Shown: positions 62,877 to 64,000 of the stretch, one piece after another
Numbering within the stretch: position 1 is the stretch's first letter
Layout of the letters: the number at the start of each line of letters is the position of its first letter
Assembly (NCBI GenBank): GCA_943788935.1
Contig: CALSSE010000011.1
Location: 455,500 to 519,499, forward strand
Length of the DNA: 64,000 nt
DNA from: an uncultured bacterium
GTDB lineage: Bacteria; Myxococcota_A; Bradymonadia; UBA7976; VGTA01
Reading direction: 5' to 3'
The notes under the pieces: model-generated
What the model saw: only the letters and a program-made list of their open reading frames with translations
Told to the model about the DNA's origin: nothing
Databases searched by the model: none
Made by a program: the position numbers and the translations under genes

Positions 62877-64000
62877 GAAAAACAAATGGATATTTGACTT
62901 TCACCAGGCCTCCTTTAGGCTTTGGGAACTTCATCTTCTTGATGACCTTGAAAACACAAGATTTAAGTGGAGCATTCTTGATGCTTGAGAGGAGCTGCTT
63001 TACTCCTCCCACTCGACCATTGGTTTTAATCACCCAAGAGACGGTCAGCTTTCCGCTGAGATTAGGAGACTTGATCAGCTGTCTTTCATAGCAGCTGTTG
63101 AGCTTAGCTGAGTTTTTACGAATTACTTTAAGAACTTCAGCTTTAGATAACTTCCCTCCTGTAATACGCGCTCTTGATCTAAGAGCTTTCACTCGACCGC
63201 GGACTCTCCGCTTTACTCGCTTGGCTTTCAGCTGACCTGCTTTACGAGAGCCTCCTAGGCCACCGGAGGTGTTCAGCGACCCGCTCCCTCCGCCGATATT
63301 TAGACTGCCTCCAGCCTCCCCAAAGGCGGATCCGAGGGCTAATCCACTCTCCTCTGATGTACCCAAAGCAGCACTTACATCGCCGAGCGCTAGCGTGCCC
63401 TCACGGCTGTCAGCCTTTCCTGCCAAGAAATCAGCGAGGGCGTCGACAGCAGCCTTTCCCTTGCCGAACCTCTCCTTAGCGAGCTCTCGGACATCTTCTC
63501 TTACCTTAGGGATGTCTAAGTCGGGCGTCGGTTCATAGACTTCTTCAGCGGTTTCAGTCACCTCGGTGACTTCTTCTTCTTCCTCTTCTTCCTCTTCAAG
63601 CTCTTTTTGATCTTCTATTTTTTTGGTGAGAACCTCGACAAACTTATTGGTAGTGATCAAGCCGCGCTCTCGAAAAGTATAGGACTTTGAGCCATAAGCG
63701 ACTGTGAGTAGAGCCAGGTGCATACAGGCGGCGAGGGCTAGGCACCAAAACAAACCTGCTTCTTTAGTCGGGATGGGTAGCTTGGGGACCCAAACGGGTG
63801 GTGGGTCAGCGATCATCTGCAGTTGGAAATAGATCGCAAACTCACCATAGTGAATGATCCCTTGCCCACCTAAGGACAGTGTCGCCATACTCGGATCGGA
63901 GAGAACTGTCCAACTTTGTCGTTGAGCGTCGGTATGGGAAGAGATCCACCCTGTCGCAGATCGGTCAGCATGGGTGATGACCTCTGTTCCTGAGGGAGTG
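62866..64000 (-). CDS. AgmX/TonB-like envelope protein, 5' end outside window
   Basis: The C-terminus (VIRKNSAKLNSCYERQLIKS, then VSWVIKTNGRVGG and CVFKVIKKMKFPKPKGG) matches AgmX/TonB-type domains common in Myxococcota. Before it come one membrane helix (LFWCLALAACMHLALLTVAYG), an acidic run of nine Glu, a Gly/Ser-rich linker and a basic region. A start at 63888 is possible, but the frame stays open to the window edge with no stop. The extra residues (ITHADRSATGWISSH, and a beta pattern ending GEFAIYFQLQM) look like the usual N-terminal beta domain of this family. The gene therefore probably starts beyond 64000. Related proteins serve gliding or envelope energy transduction. Confidence 0.8.
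   Translation of the reverse strand, partial: TPSGTEVITHADRSATGWISSHTDAQRQSWTVLSDPSMATLSLGGQGIIHYGEFAIYFQLQMIADPPPVWVPKLPIPTKEAGLFWCLALAACMHLALLTVAYGSKSYTFRERGLITTNKFVEVLTKKIEDQKELEEEEEEEEEVTEVTETAEEVYEPTPDLDIPKVREDVRELAKERFGKGKAAVDALADFLAGKADSREGTLALGDVSAALGTSEESGLALGSAFGEAGGSLNIGGGSGSLNTSGGLGGSRKAGQLKAKRVKRRVRGRVKALRSRARITGGKLSKAEVLKVIRKNSAKLNSCYERQLIKSPNLSGKLTVSWVIKTNGRVGGVKQLLSSIKNAPLKSCVFKVIKKMKFPKPKGGLVKVKYPFVFQQG

Overview
The window looks like chromosomal DNA from a Myxococcota-type (formerly deltaproteobacterial) organism, possibly of the Bradymonadia kind. The pointers are a Hanks-type kinase with a PEGA-like tail, TPR/PEGA membrane proteins, thrombospondin type 3 and MopE-type calcium/metal-binding repeats, an AgmX/TonB-type protein, several large lipoproteins, and two surface proteins ending in a Cys + hydrophobic + Arg tail like MYXO-CTERM. 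The lineage is inferred from gene content only. Housekeeping genes are scattered among large envelope genes. I see no rRNA, canonical tRNA, insertion sequence, prophage or CRISPR array. The only structured RNA gene recognised is tmRNA.

Layout. 1-130: start of an amidohydrolase running off the left edge. 347-3037: ComEC. 3378-3742: tmRNA (ssrA), preceded by a 26-bp tandem duplication and a hairpin. 3864-6639: an unknown protein, an Mpo1-like membrane protein and a patatin phospholipase. 6632-7384 (-): YebC. 7581-8060: secreted PDZ protein. 12199 down to 8075 (-): compact operon of Ser/Thr kinase, ABC ATPase and RqcH-like NFACT protein. 12349-24268: envelope cluster in which two modules, each a lipoprotein gene translationally coupled to a TPR/PEGA gene with two C-terminal membrane segments, face each other across a giant PKD-repeat surface protein. 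24450-31150: acyl-CoA dehydrogenase, a small secreted protein, the TIGR02757/RecX pair, YbeY, a secreted unknown and a shikimate-kinase homologue with a destroyed P-loop. 31223-35788: an acidic unknown, an outer-membrane-type protein and a lipoprotein. 35818-39799: iron alcohol dehydrogenase, HemL, AtpZ-like and an AtpI-SRPBCC fusion. 39843-48786: large Sel1 lipoprotein, pseudouridine synthase, deaminase-fold protein, UvrB and homogentisate dioxygenase. 49008-58239: MopE/TSP3 surface protein, SUMF1-type protein and a 1,779-residue flagellin. 58362-60984: nitrilase-family amidase, cysteine desulfurase and a four-cysteine MerR regulator. 61059-64000: lipoprotein and an AgmX-like protein running off the right edge.

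How genes may work together. tmRNA and the NFACT/RqcH-like protein are both ribosome-rescue factors, and YbeY and YebC also act on RNA or translation. The kinase-ABC-NFACT genes overlap or nearly touch and are probably one transcript. The PEGA/lipoprotein/PKD cluster reads as one envelope assembly: inner-membrane TPR/PEGA proteins, outer-membrane lipoproteins and a long sorted surface protein. MerR and cysteine desulfurase overlap by 4 bp and may form an Fe-S or sulfur-responsive unit.

The most unusual items are the PEGA/lipoprotein/PKD cluster, the giant flagellin, the shikimate-kinase pseudoenzyme, the AtpI-SRPBCC fusion, and repeated 12-30 bp tandem repeats inside and between genes. In coding regions these repeats are always multiples of three; between genes they are not.
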